Positions 56,161 through 64,000 of a DNA stretch of 64,000 bases are shown piece by piece. The position numbers and the translations under genes were made by a program. The stretch's first letter is position 1. Each line of letters begins with the position of its first letter. The notes beneath the pieces were generated by a model. That model saw nothing but the letters and a program-made list of their open reading frames with translations. It did no database searches and was not told the DNA's origin. The stretch comes from Gramella sp. Hel_I_59 (GTDB lineage: Bacteria > Bacteroidota > Bacteroidia > Flavobacteriales > Flavobacteriaceae), in the NCBI RefSeq assembly GCF_006714895.1, contig NZ_VFME01000001.1, forward strand, positions 744,001-808,000, read 5' to 3'.

Positions 56161-56352
56161 ATGAAACAATCAGAAGTAAAAGAAATGTCTGTTGCAGAAT
56201 TGCAAGAAGAGCTTGGTAAGTCTCGAAAAGCTTATTCAGATTTAAAAATGGCTCATGCTGTTTCGCCTTTGGAGAATCCGATACAGTTGAGAACTGAAAG
56301 GAGAAAAGTGGCGAGATTAGCTACAGAGTTAACTAAAAGAGAACAACAATAA
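56161..56352 (+). CDS. rpmC: 50S ribosomal protein L29
   Basis: Small two-helix protein of 63 residues at the tunnel exit: KQSEVKEMSVAELQEELG, then the conserved LENPIQLRTERRKVARL. It lies between rplP (10 bp) and rpsQ (18 bp). Confidence 0.97.
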   Translation: MKQSEVKEMSVAELQEELGKSRKAYSDLKMAHAVSPLENPIQLRTERRKVARLATELTKREQQ

Positions 56353-56370
56353 TTGTTATTCTGCTGAAAG

Positions 56371-56628
56371 ATGGAAAAAAGAAACTTAAGAAAAGAGCGT
56401 GTAGGGGTTGTTACAAGTAACAAAATGCAGAAATCCATAGTGGTTGCTGAAGTGAAAAAAGTAAAACACCCTATGTATGGAAAATTCGTTTTGAAAACGA
56501 AAAAGTACGTAGCACACGACGAAAATAACGACTGCAACGAAGGTGATACTGTAAAGATCATGGAAACAAGACCTTTAAGTAAATCCAAGACTTGGAGATT
56601 AGTAGAAATAATTGAAAGAGCGAAGTAA
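56371..56628 (+). CDS. rpsQ: 30S ribosomal protein S17
   Basis: Protein of 85 residues with an OB fold. Conserved: [27 protein letters not shown] and [17 protein letters not shown]. It is an early 16S-binding protein. rplN follows after 3 bp. Confidence 0.98.
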   Translation: MEKRNLRKERVGVVTSNKMQKSIVVAEVKKVKHPMYGKFVLKTKKYVAHDENNDCNEGDTVKIMETRPLSKSKTWRLVEIIERAK

Positions 56629-56631
56629 ATC

Positions 56632-57000
56632 ATGGTACAACAAGAGTCTAGACTAAAAGTAGCAGATAATACCGGAGCTAAGGAAGTCCTTACTATCCGT
56701 GTGTTAGGAGGTACAAAGAAAAGATACGCATCTGTTGGAGACAAGATAGTTGTCAGTGTAAAAGAATCTACACCTAACGGAAATATCAAGAAGGGTGCAG
56801 TTTCAACAGCAGTTGTTGTTCGTACCAAGAAAGAAGTACGCAGACCGGATGGATCTTATATCCGTTTTGATGATAATGCATGTGTACTTTTAGGTCCTCA
56901 GGGTGAAATGCGCGGTACTCGTGTATTTGGTCCTGTAGCACGTGAACTTCGTGATAAGCAATTCATGAAAATTGTATCATTGGCACCTGAAGTGCTTTAA
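56632..57000 (+). CDS. rplN: 50S ribosomal protein L14
   Basis: Protein of 122 residues at the subunit interface. It begins [19 protein letters not shown] and ends with [19 protein letters not shown]. This is full family length. Confidence 0.99.
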   Translation: MVQQESRLKVADNTGAKEVLTIRVLGGTKKRYASVGDKIVVSVKESTPNGNIKKGAVSTAVVVRTKKEVRRPDGSYIRFDDNACVLLGPQGEMRGTRVFGPVARELRDKQFMKIVSLAPEVL

Positions 57001-57012
57001 TACATTAAGAAA

Positions 57013-57324
57013 ATGACAAAGCTTAAAATAAAATCAGGAGATACCGTACGTGTAATCGCTGGTGACCATAAAGGTCAGGAAGGGAAAGTGCAGAAGGTAC
57101 TTATCGAGAAGAATAAAGCTATTGTGGAAGGGGTTAATATGATCTCTAAGCATGAGAAGCCTAGTGCTTCTAATCCACAAGGTGGAATTAAGGAGAAAGA
57201 AGCTCCAATCCATATTTCTAATCTATCACTTATTGACAAAAACGGTGATACAACGAGAGTTGGTTATAGAGAAGAAGATGGAAAGAAAGTGAGATTCTCT
57301 AAAAAATCTAATGAAGTAATATAG
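57013..57324 (+). CDS. rplX: 50S ribosomal protein L24
   Basis: Assembly-initiating protein of 103 residues. The KOW motif is near the start ([19 protein letters not shown]), followed by [12 protein letters not shown]. rplE follows after 2 bp. Confidence 0.98.
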   Translation: MTKLKIKSGDTVRVIAGDHKGQEGKVQKVLIEKNKAIVEGVNMISKHEKPSASNPQGGIKEKEAPIHISNLSLIDKNGDTTRVGYREEDGKKVRFSKKSNEVI

Positions 57325-57326
57325 TT

Positions 57327-57878
57327 ATGGCATACGTACCAAGACTTAGACAGGAATATAACGAGAGAGTTAAGAATGCTCTTAAGGATGAATTCAGTTA
57401 CTCCAATATTATGGAGGTGCCAAAACTGGAGAAGATAGTAATTAGCCGTGGAGTTGGTGGAGCAGTGGCAGATAAGAAACTTATCGACCATGCAATCGAG
57501 GAACTTTCTGCAATTAGTGGACAAAAGGCTGTTGCTACGATCTCTAAGAAGGATGTTGCATCATTCAAATTACGTAAAGGAATGCCAATTGGCGCTAAAG
57601 TTACCTTACGTGGGTATAGAATGTATGAATTCCTGGATAGATTGATTACAAGTGCATTGCCACGTGTTCGTGATTTCAACGGTATCAAATCTAATGGGTT
57701 TGACGGTAGAGGGAATTACAACCTTGGAATCACTGAGCAAATCATCTTTCCTGAGATCGATATCGATGCTGTGAATAGAATCGCTGGAATGGATATCACT
57801 TTTGTTACTTCTGCGGAAACCGATAAGGAAGCAAAAGCATTGTTAACCGAACTAGGATTACCTTTTAAAAAGAACTAA
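57327..57878 (+). CDS. rplE: 50S ribosomal protein L5
   Basis: 5S rRNA-binding protein of 183 residues. Conserved motifs include [36 protein letters not shown] and [11 protein letters not shown]. rpsN follows after 2 bp. Confidence 0.99.
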   Translation: MAYVPRLRQEYNERVKNALKDEFSYSNIMEVPKLEKIVISRGVGGAVADKKLIDHAIEELSAISGQKAVATISKKDVASFKLRKGMPIGAKVTLRGYRMYEFLDRLITSALPRVRDFNGIKSNGFDGRGNYNLGITEQIIFPEIDIDAVNRIAGMDITFVTSAETDKEAKALLTELGLPFKKN

Positions 57879-57880
57879 TT

Positions 57881-58150
57881 ATGGCTAAAGAATCAATGAA
57901 AGCCCGTGAGGTGAAAAGACAGAAATTGGTAAAGAAGTATGCTGAGAAACGCGCTGCCCTTAAAGAAGCAGGTGATTACGAAGGTTTACAGAAACTACCA
58001 AAGAATTCTTCTCCGGTTCGTTTGCACAACAGATGTAAATTAACTGGAAGACCTAAAGGGTATATGAGACAATTTGGTCTTTCTCGAGTAATGTTTAGAG
58101 AGATGGCTAATCAAGGTCTTATACCAGGTGTCAAAAAAGCAAGCTGGTAA
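57881..58150 (+). CDS. rpsN: 30S ribosomal protein S14 (zinc-free form)
   Basis: Protein of 89 residues. It has the longer, zinc-independent form: only one Cys ([12 protein letters not shown]), where the short form has two CxxC pairs. It ends in [12 protein letters not shown] 56-bp gap with a hairpin separates it from rpsH. Confidence 0.97.
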   Translation: MAKESMKAREVKRQKLVKKYAEKRAALKEAGDYEGLQKLPKNSSPVRLHNRCKLTGRPKGYMRQFGLSRVMFREMANQGLIPGVKKASW

Positions 58151-58161
58151 TATTATAAACT

Positions 58162-58192
58162 GGATGAAGGTTCAATATAGAAAACCACATCC
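58162..58192 (+). promoter_or_regulatory. Hairpin before rpsH, putative S8 regulatory site
   Basis: GGATG (58162-58166) pairs with CATCC (58188-58192). Inside, GGTT (58169-58172) pairs with AACC (58183-58186), leaving a small asymmetric internal loop (AA against A). S8 controls the spc operon in E. coli through such an irregular helix. Here the link to S8 is inference from position and shape. Confidence 0.4.
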
Positions 58193-58206
58193 GCAAATAA
58201 ATTTAA

Positions 58207-58605
58207 ATGAATACAGATCCTATTGCAGATTACTTAACAAGAATCAGGAATGCAAATGCTGCAAACCACAGAGTTGTGGAAATTCCTGCTTCCAATGTTA
58301 AAAAAGAGATCACTAAGATATTATTCGATCAAGGATATATTCTAAGTTACAAATTCGAAGACACTACCGCTCAGGGAGTGATCAAGATCGCTCTGAAGTA
58401 TGATAAGATTACTAAAGAGCCAGTAATTAAGAAGATTCAACGAATAAGTAAACCTGGTTTACGTAAGTATGCCGGATCAACAGAGATTCCAAGAATCCTG
58501 AATGGTCTTGGTATCGCGATTGTTTCAACTTCTCACGGAGTTATGACTGGAAAACAGGCTAAAGCCGACAAAGTTGGTGGTGAAGTACTGTGCTACGTTT
58601 ACTAA
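58207..58605 (+). CDS. rpsH: 30S ribosomal protein S8
   Basis: Protein of 132 residues. It starts MNTDPIADYLTRIRNAN and ends with the RNA-binding motif STSHGVMTGKQAK followed by GGEVLCYVY. It is a primary 16S-binding protein and the known translational repressor of the spc operon in E. coli. Confidence 0.99.
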   Translation: MNTDPIADYLTRIRNANAANHRVVEIPASNVKKEITKILFDQGYILSYKFEDTTAQGVIKIALKYDKITKEPVIKKIQRISKPGLRKYAGSTEIPRILNGLGIAIVSTSHGVMTGKQAKADKVGGEVLCYVY

Positions 58606-58624
58606 TACTTAAAAGACTAAAGAA

Positions 58625-59167
58625 ATGTCAAGAATAGGTAAAAATCCCATTACAATTCCAGAAGGTGTGACAGTAGAGCACAAAGATGGTCTTGTTACGG
58701 TAAAAGGAAAATTAGGAGAGCTTAAGCAGCAGGTACAGGATATCGATGTTAAAATCGAAGATAATGTAATTACTTTTGAGCGTACTTCTGATAAAAGTGA
58801 TCAGAAAGCAAAACACGGTCTTTATCGTGCTTTGGTAAATAATATGATTGAAGGTGTATCTAATGGATTCACTAAATCACTTGAACTTGTAGGTGTTGGT
58901 TATAGAGCTAGCAACCAGGGTAACAAGCTTGATTTGGCTGTTGGTTATTCTCACAATATTGTACTAGATTTGGCTCCCGAAGTTAAAGTGGAGACAATCT
59001 CAGAAAAAGGTAAGAACCCTGTCGTTAAACTTACTTCACATGACAAGCAACTTGTAGGACAGGTAGCTGCGAAGATCCGATCAATGAGAAAACCTGAACC
59101 TTACAAAGGAAAAGGTATCAAATTTGTTGGTGAACAATTGAGAAGAAAAGCAGGTAAATCAGCATAA
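58625..59167 (+). CDS. rplF: 50S ribosomal protein L6
   Basis: Protein of 180 residues made of two similar halves. Conserved: [14 protein letters not shown] at the start and [16 protein letters not shown] near the end. rplR follows after 11 bp. Confidence 0.99.
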   Translation: MSRIGKNPITIPEGVTVEHKDGLVTVKGKLGELKQQVQDIDVKIEDNVITFERTSDKSDQKAKHGLYRALVNNMIEGVSNGFTKSLELVGVGYRASNQGNKLDLAVGYSHNIVLDLAPEVKVETISEKGKNPVVKLTSHDKQLVGQVAAKIRSMRKPEPYKGKGIKFVGEQLRRKAGKSA

Positions 59168-59178
59168 TAAAGATAGTT

Positions 59179-59535
59179 ATGGCAGTGTCAAAACAAGATA
59201 GAAGAAATAAAATTAGAAAACGTATCCGTAGGGATATCGTTGGAACAACAAGCCGTCCTAGATTATCTGTATTCAGAAGCAATAAAGAGATTTATGCTCA
59301 GATTATCGATGACGTTGAAGGTAAAACTTTAGCTTCAGCATCTTCAAGAGATAAAGATATCGTGTCTGCTTCTGCAGATAGAAAAGAGCAGGCTCAAATG
59401 GTTGGTAAAGCCATCGCTGAGAAAGCGAAAAGTGCTGGTATCGATACAATCTCCTTCGATAGAGGTGGATATCTATATCACGGTAGAGTTAAATCATTAG
59501 CAGAAGGTGCTCGCGAAGGAGGACTTAAATTCTAG
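59179..59535 (+). CDS. rplR: 50S ribosomal protein L18
   Basis: 5S rRNA-binding protein of 118 residues. Conserved: [20 protein letters not shown] and the terminal [18 protein letters not shown]. The N terminus is basic. Confidence 0.99.
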
Positions 59536-59540
59536 AAAAT

Positions 59541-60065
59541 ATGTATCAAGATTATAAAAACGTAGAACATGTAAAACCAGGAGGTCTTGAATTGAAGGAT
59601 CGTTTGGTTGGAGTACAACGTGTTACTAAAGTTACAAAAGGTGGTAGAGCCTTTGGATTCTCTGCTATTGTAGTAGTAGGAGATGAAAATGGTGTAGTTG
59701 GTCAGGGACTTGGAAAATCCAAGGAAGTGGCAGATGCTATCTCTAAGGCTGTAGAAGACGCTAAGAAAAATCTGGTACGCATCCCTTTACATAAAGGAAC
59801 ACTACCTCACGAACAAAAAGGTAAGTATGGTGGAGCAAGAGTAATGCTTCTTCCTGCTGCAGCTGGTACCGGTATTATTGCTGGTGGAGCGATTCGTGCG
59901 GTACTTGAGTCTGTAGGTGTGCATGATGTACTTTCTAAGAATCAGGGATCTTCGAACCCACACAACGTAGTTAAAGCTACCTTCGATGCTTTACTTCAAT
60001 TAAGAAGTGCTGAAACTGTTGCAAAACAAAGAGGTGTTTCTTTAGAAAAAGTATTTAAAGGTTAA
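59541..60065 (+). CDS. rpsE: 30S ribosomal protein S5
   Basis: Protein of 174 residues acting in decoding fidelity and helicase activity at the mRNA entry. Conserved: [28 protein letters not shown] and [20 protein letters not shown]. Confidence 0.99.
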
Positions 60066-60079
60066 AATCAAGGAATAAG

Positions 60080-60262
60080 ATGGGAAAGATAAAAGTCACT
60101 AAAAGGAAAAGTGCTATTAATCGCACGAAAAATCAAAAGCTTGTTCTTGAGTCTCTAGGACTTAAGAAAATTGGGCAGACGGTTGAACATGACGATACGC
60201 CAAACATCCTTGGTATGGTAAATAAAGTTAAACACTTAGTTTCTGTCGAAGAAACAAAATAA
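60080..60262 (+). CDS. rpmD: 50S ribosomal protein L30
   Basis: Small protein of 60 residues: [19 protein letters not shown], then [19 protein letters not shown]. Full length for the family. It lies between rpsE (14 bp) and rplO (9 bp). Confidence 0.97.
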   Translation: MGKIKVTKRKSAINRTKNQKLVLESLGLKKIGQTVEHDDTPNILGMVNKVKHLVSVEETK

Positions 60263-60271
60263 TAATCTCTC

Positions 60272-60724
60272 ATGGATTTAAGTAACTTAAAACCTGCAGA
60301 AGGTTCAGTTAGAAAGAATAGCAAGCGTATTGGTCGTGGTGAAGGATCTGGTAAAGGTGGAACCTCTACCAGAGGTCACAAAGGAGCCAAGTCTCGTTCT
60401 GGTTATTCGAAAAAGATCGGATTTGAAGGAGGGCAGATGCCACTTCAAAGACGTGTGCCTAAGTTTGGATTCACAAACAGAAATCGTAAGGTTTACCAGG
60501 GAATTAACCTGGATACTCTTCAATCTCTTGTTGATGAAGGAAGAATTAAGGATACAGTTGATATGGACGTGCTTGCAGAAAACGGTCTTGCCGGAAGAAA
60601 CGAGCTTGTTAAGATATTAGGTAGAGGTGAATTAAAGGCAAAGTTGAAAATATCTGTTCATAAATTTACGGCCTCAGCGAAAGAAGCTATCGAAGCTGCC
60701 GGAGGTGAAGTTGTTACTTTATAA
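60272..60724 (+). CDS. rplO: 50S ribosomal protein L15
   Basis: Protein of 150 residues. The glycine/arginine-rich N-terminal extension is typical (GRGEGSGKGGTSTRGHKGAK), followed by GFEGGQMPLQRRVPKFGF. secY follows after 11 bp. Confidence 0.99.
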   Translation: MDLSNLKPAEGSVRKNSKRIGRGEGSGKGGTSTRGHKGAKSRSGYSKKIGFEGGQMPLQRRVPKFGFTNRNRKVYQGINLDTLQSLVDEGRIKDTVDMDVLAENGLAGRNELVKILGRGELKAKLKISVHKFTASAKEAIEAAGGEVVTL

Positions 60725-60735
60725 TAGATAATCAA

Positions 60736-62073
60736 ATGAAATTCATCAATACGATTCAAAATATTTGGAAAATCGAGGAACTAAAAAATAGAATTTTAGT
60801 AACCCTCGGTTTGCTTTTGGTATATCGTTTCGGGGCGCAGGTAGTGCTTCCCGGAATTGATGCCGCTCAGCTTTCAAGCCTGGCTAACCAAACAGATAGT
60901 GGACTATTAGGTCTACTTAACGCATTTACAGGTGGAGCGTTCTCAAATGCTTCAGTTTTTGCTTTAGGTATTATGCCTTATATCTCTGCTTCTATTGTGG
61001 TGCAATTAATGGGGATTGCTATTCCTTACTTGCAAAAGCTTCAGAAAGAAGGTGAAAGTGGACGTAAAAAGATCAATCAAATCACCCGATGGTTAACCAT
61101 TGCAATTACATTGGTGCAGGGGCCTGGTTATATTTATAACCTGTTTGCAACCCTTCCTGGAGAAGCATTCTTGCTTGGAGATAACTTAACTTTTGTTATC
61201 TCTTCGGTAATAATACTTACCACAGGTACAATTTTTGCAATGTGGTTAGGTGAGAAGATCACAGATAAAGGGATTGGTAATGGTATTTCATTGTTAATTA
61301 TGGTGGGTATTATTGCTACTCTTCCACAGGCATTCATTCAGGAATTTGCTTCCAGAGTATTTGAATCCAACGGTGGTATGGTAATGATCCTTATCGAACT
61401 TGTGATCTGGTTTGCTATCATCATGGCATCTGTAATGCTGGTAATGGCAGTACGTCAAATACCTGTACAGTATGCAAGAAGATCTGCTTCTGGTGGATAT
61501 GAAAAGAACGTTTTTGGTTCTAGACAGTATATACCTTTGAAATTAAATGCATCTGGTGTAATGCCAATCATTTTCGCTCAGGCGATCATGTTCATTCCTG
61601 TAGCTCTTGCGGGTCTATCAGACTCAGATACTGCTCAGGGTGTAACAGCAGCATTCCAGAACATCTTTGGTTTCTGGTATAACCTTGTATTCGCTCTATT
61701 GATTATTGTTTTTACATATTTCTATACAGCGATCACGGTGCCAACAAATAAAATGGCAGATGATCTTAAAAGAAGTGGTGGTTTTATTCCAGGGATTCGT
61801 CCAGGAACTGAAACTGCTGAATACTTAGATAGGATCATGTCTCAAATTACGCTTCCTGGATCTATTTTCCTGGCTCTTATTGCGGTGTTCCCTGCAATAG
61901 TTTTCTCTTTGCTGGGTGTACAGCAAAGTTGGGCGTTGTTCTTCGGAGGTACTTCACTTCTGATTATGGTTGGAGTTGCAATAGATACTATGCAGCAGGT
62001 AAATTCTTATCTACTGAATAGACACTATGACGGATTAATGAAAACAGGTAAAAACAGAAAAGCAGTAGCTTAA
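60736..62073 (+). CDS. secY: Protein translocase subunit SecY
   Basis: Channel-forming inner-membrane protein of 445 residues with ten predicted transmembrane helices. The plug and lateral-gate sequences are of SecY type ([28 protein letters not shown] in the C5 loop). Position after rplO is the conserved spc order. infA follows after 2 bp. Confidence 0.98.
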   Translation: MKFINTIQNIWKIEELKNRILVTLGLLLVYRFGAQVVLPGIDAAQLSSLANQTDSGLLGLLNAFTGGAFSNASVFALGIMPYISASIVVQLMGIAIPYLQKLQKEGESGRKKINQITRWLTIAITLVQGPGYIYNLFATLPGEAFLLGDNLTFVISSVIILTTGTIFAMWLGEKITDKGIGNGISLLIMVGIIATLPQAFIQEFASRVFESNGGMVMILIELVIWFAIIMASVMLVMAVRQIPVQYARRSASGGYEKNVFGSRQYIPLKLNASGVMPIIFAQAIMFIPVALAGLSDSDTAQGVTAAFQNIFGFWYNLVFALLIIVFTYFYTAITVPTNKMADDLKRSGGFIPGIRPGTETAEYLDRIMSQITLPGSIFLALIAVFPAIVFSLLGVQQSWALFFGGTSLLIMVGVAIDTMQQVNSYLLNRHYDGLMKTGKNRKAVA

Positions 62074-62075
62074 TT

Positions 62076-62291
62076 ATGGCAAAGCAGGCAGCGATTGAAC
62101 AAGACGGAACCATTATCGAAGCATTGTCTAATGCGATGTTTCGAGTGGAATTAGAAAATGGTCACGTAGTGACTGCACATATCTCTGGAAAGATGCGTAT
62201 GCATTACATTAAATTACTTCCTGGAGATAAGGTGAAACTGGAAATGAGTCCTTACGATTTAACTAAGGCTCGAATAACTTACAGATACTAA
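62076..62291 (+). CDS. infA: Translation initiation factor IF-1
   Basis: OB-fold protein of 71 residues: [20 protein letters not shown], then [19 protein letters not shown] and [11 protein letters not shown]. It binds the 30S A site during initiation. A promoter element and a structured leader follow before rpmJ. Confidence 0.98.
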   Translation: MAKQAAIEQDGTIIEALSNAMFRVELENGHVVTAHISGKMRMHYIKLLPGDKVKLEMSPYDLTKARITYRY

Positions 62292-62323
62292 AAAGTAATT
62301 TTCAGCCTTTTATAAATTTTTTA

Positions 62324-62331
62324 TACTTTTG
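62324..62331 (+). promoter_or_regulatory. Internal -7 element before rpmJ
   Basis: TACTTTTG matches TAnnTTTG exactly, in an AT-rich stretch 33 bp after the infA stop. No TTTG is found at the -33 distance. It would give the rpmJ-rpsM-rpsK-rpsD part its own transcript. Confidence 0.5.
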
Positions 62332-62357
62332 CACTCTGAAAAATTTATGACGGCTAA

Positions 62358-62393
62358 AATTTCACAAAAAGGATAATTCCTTGTAAGTGAATT
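62358..62393 (+). promoter_or_regulatory. Hairpin leader before rpmJ
   Basis: Two nested stems: AATTTCAC with GTGAATT (one bulged base) outside, and AAGGA / TCCTT with loop TAAT inside (62369-62382). It lies between the -7 element and the rpmJ start at 62407. A nine-codon open frame, MTAKISQKG (62347-62376), runs through it and ends in the inner loop. Regulation of the alpha-operon part is a plausible role. Confidence 0.45.
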
Positions 62394-62406
62394 AAAAAGA
62401 GATAAG

Positions 62407-62523
62407 ATGAAAGTTAGAGCATCAATAAAAAAGAGAAGTGCCGACTGCAAGATTGTTCGCAGAAAAGGGCGCCTTTACGTTATTAACAAAAAGAATCCTA
62501 GATTTAAACAAAGACAAGGCTAA
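62407..62523 (+). CDS. rpmJ: 50S ribosomal protein L36 (zinc-free form)
   Basis: Very short protein of 38 residues: [20 protein letters not shown], then [18 protein letters not shown]. The zinc form has a CxxC pair plus a further Cys and a His. Here only Cys14 remains, so this is the zinc-independent type. It lies between infA and rpsM (2-bp gap). Confidence 0.96.
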   Translation: MKVRASIKKRSADCKIVRRKGRLYVINKKNPRFKQRQG

Positions 62524-62525
62524 TT

Positions 62526-62900
62526 ATGGCAAGAATTGCAGGGGTAGATATACCTAAACAAAAGCGAGGAGTTATAGCGTTGACCTATATCTTCGGAATT
62601 GGTAGAAGCAGGGCTCAAGAGATACTTGCACAAGCTAAAGTAGACGAGAGTAAGAAAGTTTCTGAATGGGACGATGATGAAATCGGTAAAATTCGTGAAG
62701 CCGTTGGTCAGTTTACAATCGAAGGTGAGTTGCGTACTGAAGTTCAGATGAGCATCAAGCGTCTTATGGACATTGGATGTTACAGAGGAATTCGTCACAG
62801 AGCTGGTTTACCTTTAAGAGGACAGCGTACTAAGAATAACTCGAGAACCAGAAAAGGTAGAAGAAAAACAGTTGCTAACAAGAAAAAAGCGACTAAATAG
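62526..62900 (+). CDS. rpsM: 30S ribosomal protein S13
   Basis: Protein of 124 residues contacting the 50S subunit and P-site tRNA. Conserved: [19 protein letters not shown], then [10 protein letters not shown] and [19 protein letters not shown]. The C-terminal tail is basic. Confidence 0.99.
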   Translation: MARIAGVDIPKQKRGVIALTYIFGIGRSRAQEILAQAKVDESKKVSEWDDDEIGKIREAVGQFTIEGELRTEVQMSIKRLMDIGCYRGIRHRAGLPLRGQRTKNNSRTRKGRRKTVANKKKATK

Positions 62901-62908
62901 TAATTAGT

Positions 62909-63313
62909 ATGGCAAAGAAGACAAATCAAAAGGCCGGTAAGACTCAGAAGAAACGTAAAGTAATCGTTGAATCCAACGGTGAAGCTCACGTTACTGCTTC
63001 TTTCAACAACATTATAATTTCCCTTACCAACAAAAAGGGTGATGTTGTTTCGTGGTCATCTGCTGGTAAGATGGGCTTTAGAGGATCTAAGAAAAATACA
63101 CCTTACGCTGCGCAATTAGCTGCTGAAGATGCTTCGAAAGTAGCACATGAGGCTGGAATGCGTAAAGTAAAGGTATATGTTAAAGGTCCTGGAAATGGTA
63201 GAGAGTCTGCTATTAGAGCAGTACACAATAGTGGTATCGAGGTTACTGAAATTATCGACATCACTCCACTTCCACACAATGGATGTCGTCCACCTAAGAG
63301 ACGTAGAGTTTAA
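62909..63313 (+). CDS. rpsK: 30S ribosomal protein S11
   Basis: Protein of 134 residues on the 30S platform. Conserved: [34 protein letters not shown] and the end [11 protein letters not shown]. An 83-bp gap with a strong RNA fold separates it from rpsD. Confidence 0.99.
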   Translation: MAKKTNQKAGKTQKKRKVIVESNGEAHVTASFNNIIISLTNKKGDVVSWSSAGKMGFRGSKKNTPYAAQLAAEDASKVAHEAGMRKVKVYVKGPGNGRESAIRAVHNSGIEVTEIIDITPLPHNGCRPPKRRRV

Positions 63314-63328
63314 TAAAATTTAATCATA

Positions 63329-63381
63329 GAGAAGGATTAAGATTATCGAAGGACTTATGCCTTAATTCATAATCCCTTCTC
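63329..63381 (+). promoter_or_regulatory. Structured leader before rpsD, putative S4 autoregulatory element
   Basis: GAGAAGGATTA (63329-63339) pairs with TAATCCCTTCTC (63370-63381) over 11 bp, with one bulged C. Inside, AAGG (63349-63352) pairs with CCTT (63360-63363). No T-run follows, so it is not a terminator. S4 represses the alpha operon in other bacteria through leader RNA, and leaders before S4 genes have been proposed for this phylum (from memory). The fold is seen in the sequence; binding is inference. Confidence 0.6.
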
Positions 63382-63396
63382 AAAACAACTTAAGTA

Positions 63397-64000
63397 ATGG
63401 CAAGATATACAGGTCCAAAAACTAAAATAGCCCGTAAGTTCGGTGAAGCTATTTTTGGTGACGACAAATCTTTCGAAAAAAGAAATTATCCTCCAGGACA
63501 GCACGGTAACAACCGTCGTAGAGGAAAGAAATCGGAATATGCTATCCAGTTGATGGAAAAGCAAAAAGCTAAGTATACGTATGGTATTCTTGAGCGTCAA
63601 TTCCGTAATATGTTTGAAAAAGCAACCAGAGCACAGGGTATTACCGGTGAGGTTCTTCTTCAACTTTGTGAGTCTCGTTTAGATAATGTAGTGTACCGTA
63701 TGGGTGTTGCTCCTTCAAGAAGAGCTGCGCGCCAGTTAGTAGGTCACCGTCATATTACTGTAAACGGAGAACTTGTAAATATTCCTTCTTACCACCTAAA
63801 GGCTGGTGATGTTGTTGGGGTAAGAGAAAAATCTAAATCACTTGGTGTGATTCAGGAGTCATTATCTAATAGCAGTAATGTTTACGAATGGCTTTCATGG
63901 AATTCTGAAAAGAAAGAAGGTACTTTCGTATCTGTTCCAGGAAGAGTTCAAATTCCTGAAAACATCAACGAGCAATTTATAGTCGAATTATATTCGAAAT
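63397..64000 (+). CDS. rpsD: 30S ribosomal protein S4 (stop codon outside window)
   Basis: All 201 residues expected for this family are visible; only the stop codon is cut off by the window end (the last base is its first T). Conserved: [28 protein letters not shown] and the S4 domain [30 protein letters not shown] split across the middle. It is an assembly-initiating 16S-binding protein. rpoA and rplQ normally follow. Confidence 0.98.
   Translation, partial: MARYTGPKTKIARKFGEAIFGDDKSFEKRNYPPGQHGNNRRRGKKSEYAIQLMEKQKAKYTYGILERQFRNMFEKATRAQGITGEVLLQLCESRLDNVVYRMGVAPSRRAARQLVGHRHITVNGELVNIPSYHLKAGDVVGVREKSKSLGVIQESLSNSSNVYEWLSWNSEKKEGTFVSVPGRVQIPENINEQFIVELYSK

Noticed and set aside
56253..56828. 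Antisense open frame of about 190 codons across rpmC, rpsQ and rplN
   Set aside because: It lies wholly opposite three certain ribosomal genes, with a composition explained by their codon use.

Overview
The window comes from a member of the Bacteroidota, almost certainly a marine Flavobacteriaceae of the Gramella/Christiangramia kind. The evidence is: a giant surface adhesin with a type IX secretion (T9SS) type B C-terminal domain next to a PorP/SprF gene; a SusC/SusD pair; -7 promoter elements of the Bacteroidota form TAnnTTTG before many genes; and an rpsL-rpsG-fusA-rpsJ order with no tuf gene. No tRNA, rRNA, CRISPR array, insertion sequence or prophage was seen.

Positions 1-6600: the 3' end of the pyruvate dehydrogenase E2 gene and its terminator, then a tight operon (M28 peptidase lipoprotein, short-chain dehydrogenase, SprT-like metalloprotein, mannose-1-phosphate guanylyltransferase, DUF389 membrane protein) and an orphan lipoprotein. 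Positions 6600-17300: a minus-strand MlaE/MlaF lipid-transport pair, a divergent PafA-type phosphatase, a minus-strand group (glycosyltransferase, methyltransferase, FabH-like ketosynthase), gcvP, a UbiA-like membrane protein, and an ECF sigma factor with a small Cys-rich putative anti-sigma. Positions 17300-24100: an M3 peptidase, a candidate small RNA, purEK, an in-frame hypoxanthine phosphoribosyltransferase-adenylate kinase fusion, obg and a DUF4136 lipoprotein.

Positions 24100-32400: a minus-strand surface cassette: an 1864-residue adhesin built from alternating module types, its PorP/SprF partner and a PD40/OmpA protein. Positions 32500-43250: a TPR protein, then a long plus-strand run (mpl, radC, a deacetylase-fold protein that appears to lack catalytic residues, a YjjG-type HAD phosphatase, a lipoprotein, a DUF5723 protein and a secreted protein), followed by rarA, a rhomboid protease and rlmB. 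Positions 43300-48100: a SusD/SusC pair.

Positions 48360-64000: the str-S10-spc-alpha ribosomal protein supercluster, driven by a textbook promoter and cut off at the last codon of rpsD. Most gaps there are a few bases. The four gaps above 50 bp (rpsJ-rplC, rpsN-rpsH, infA-rpmJ, rpsK-rpsD) each hold a plausible RNA fold, which suggests autogenous r-protein control. These RNAs, the hpt-adk fusion, the adhesin architecture and the candidate small RNA beside purE are the points most worth a second look. All identifications rest on reading motifs and recalled families; no database search was possible.
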